A DNA stretch of 64,000 nucleotides from Leguminivora glycinivorella (lineage: Eukaryota > Arthropoda > Insecta > Lepidoptera > Tortricidae): NCBI RefSeq assembly GCF_023078275.1, contig NC_062988.1, positions 1,505,501 through 1,569,500 of the forward strand, in the 5' to 3' direction. The notes beneath the pieces were generated by a model. That model ran no database searches, was not told the DNA's origin, and was given only the letters and a program-made list of their open reading frames with translations. Position numbers and translations under genes: made by a program. Shown here one piece after another: positions 63,965 through 64,000 of the stretch (the stretch's first letter is position 1; each line of letters opens with the position of its first letter).

Positions 63965-64000
63965 CGTTTTCACATTATCCGATCCGATATCGGATCGGAT
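63965..64000. mobile_element. CGTTTTCACATTATCCGAT MITE cut by the window end
   Basis: CGTTTTCACATTATCCGATC followed by CGATATCGGATC up to the last base; the same end as 58392-58518. Confidence 0.65.

Overview
This window looks like ordinary, repeat-rich nuclear DNA of a moth or butterfly. It is AT-rich and packed with short interspersed repeats of types I associate with Lepidoptera: tRNA-derived SINEs, hAT-like and Tc1-like MITEs, foldback elements, and 3' ends of non-LTR retrotransposons. I see no complete ordinary host gene. The best host candidates are two spliced coding exons (20107-20443, minus strand) and a promoter-like CpG-rich patch with an RFX X-box and an NRF1 palindrome (42957-43002).

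The centrepiece is an 11.8-kb Polinton/Maverick-type (adintovirus-like) element at 21028-32826. It is bounded by long terminal inverted repeats that begin AGTAGGTG. On the plus strand it carries, in order: an FtsK/A32-type packaging ATPase, a DUF8207-like protein, a fibre-like protein, a chromodomain retroviral-type integrase, a virion protein with a parvovirus-like phospholipase A2 domain and a hydrophobic/basic tail, an adenain-type cysteine protease, a penton-like minor capsid protein, a 45-codon protein, a double-jelly-roll major capsid protein, and a small Cys/His-rich protein. The genes from the protease to the last one are packed with ATGA or TAATG overlaps. A near-perfect 25-bp inverted repeat ends this block. 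Beyond it, on the minus strand, lies a gutted B-family DNA polymerase gene with only its extreme N-terminal part and possibly its last codons. To the right are two divergent, spliced, unrecognised genes: one on the minus strand whose five visible exons are joined by phase-2 introns, and one on the plus strand whose first coding exon is only the ATG. Several genes carry single-base frame breaks, so this copy is an old, non-autonomous relic with a largely readable capsid and maturation module. No target-site duplication is visible. The right end abuts a 449-bp tandem array that is absent on the left.

Left of this element (1-21027) are nested repeats: a 3.3-kb foldback element (2574-5915) holding two oppositely oriented LINE reverse-transcriptase fragments, hAT-like MITEs (6991-7403; 15797-16246 with an 8-bp duplication), SINEs, and a decayed LINE with an N-terminal C2H2 finger and a YLDD reverse transcriptase (10751-13131, minus strand). 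Right of it (32827-64000) are the tandem array, dozens of MITE and SINE copies, three with clear target duplications (38755-38983, 39333-39816, 55742-56033), several LINE C-terminal fragments, and a 4-kb foldback element (59541-63527) inserted into a copy of another repeat. Coordinates of repeats are read by eye and may be off by a few bases to tens of bases.
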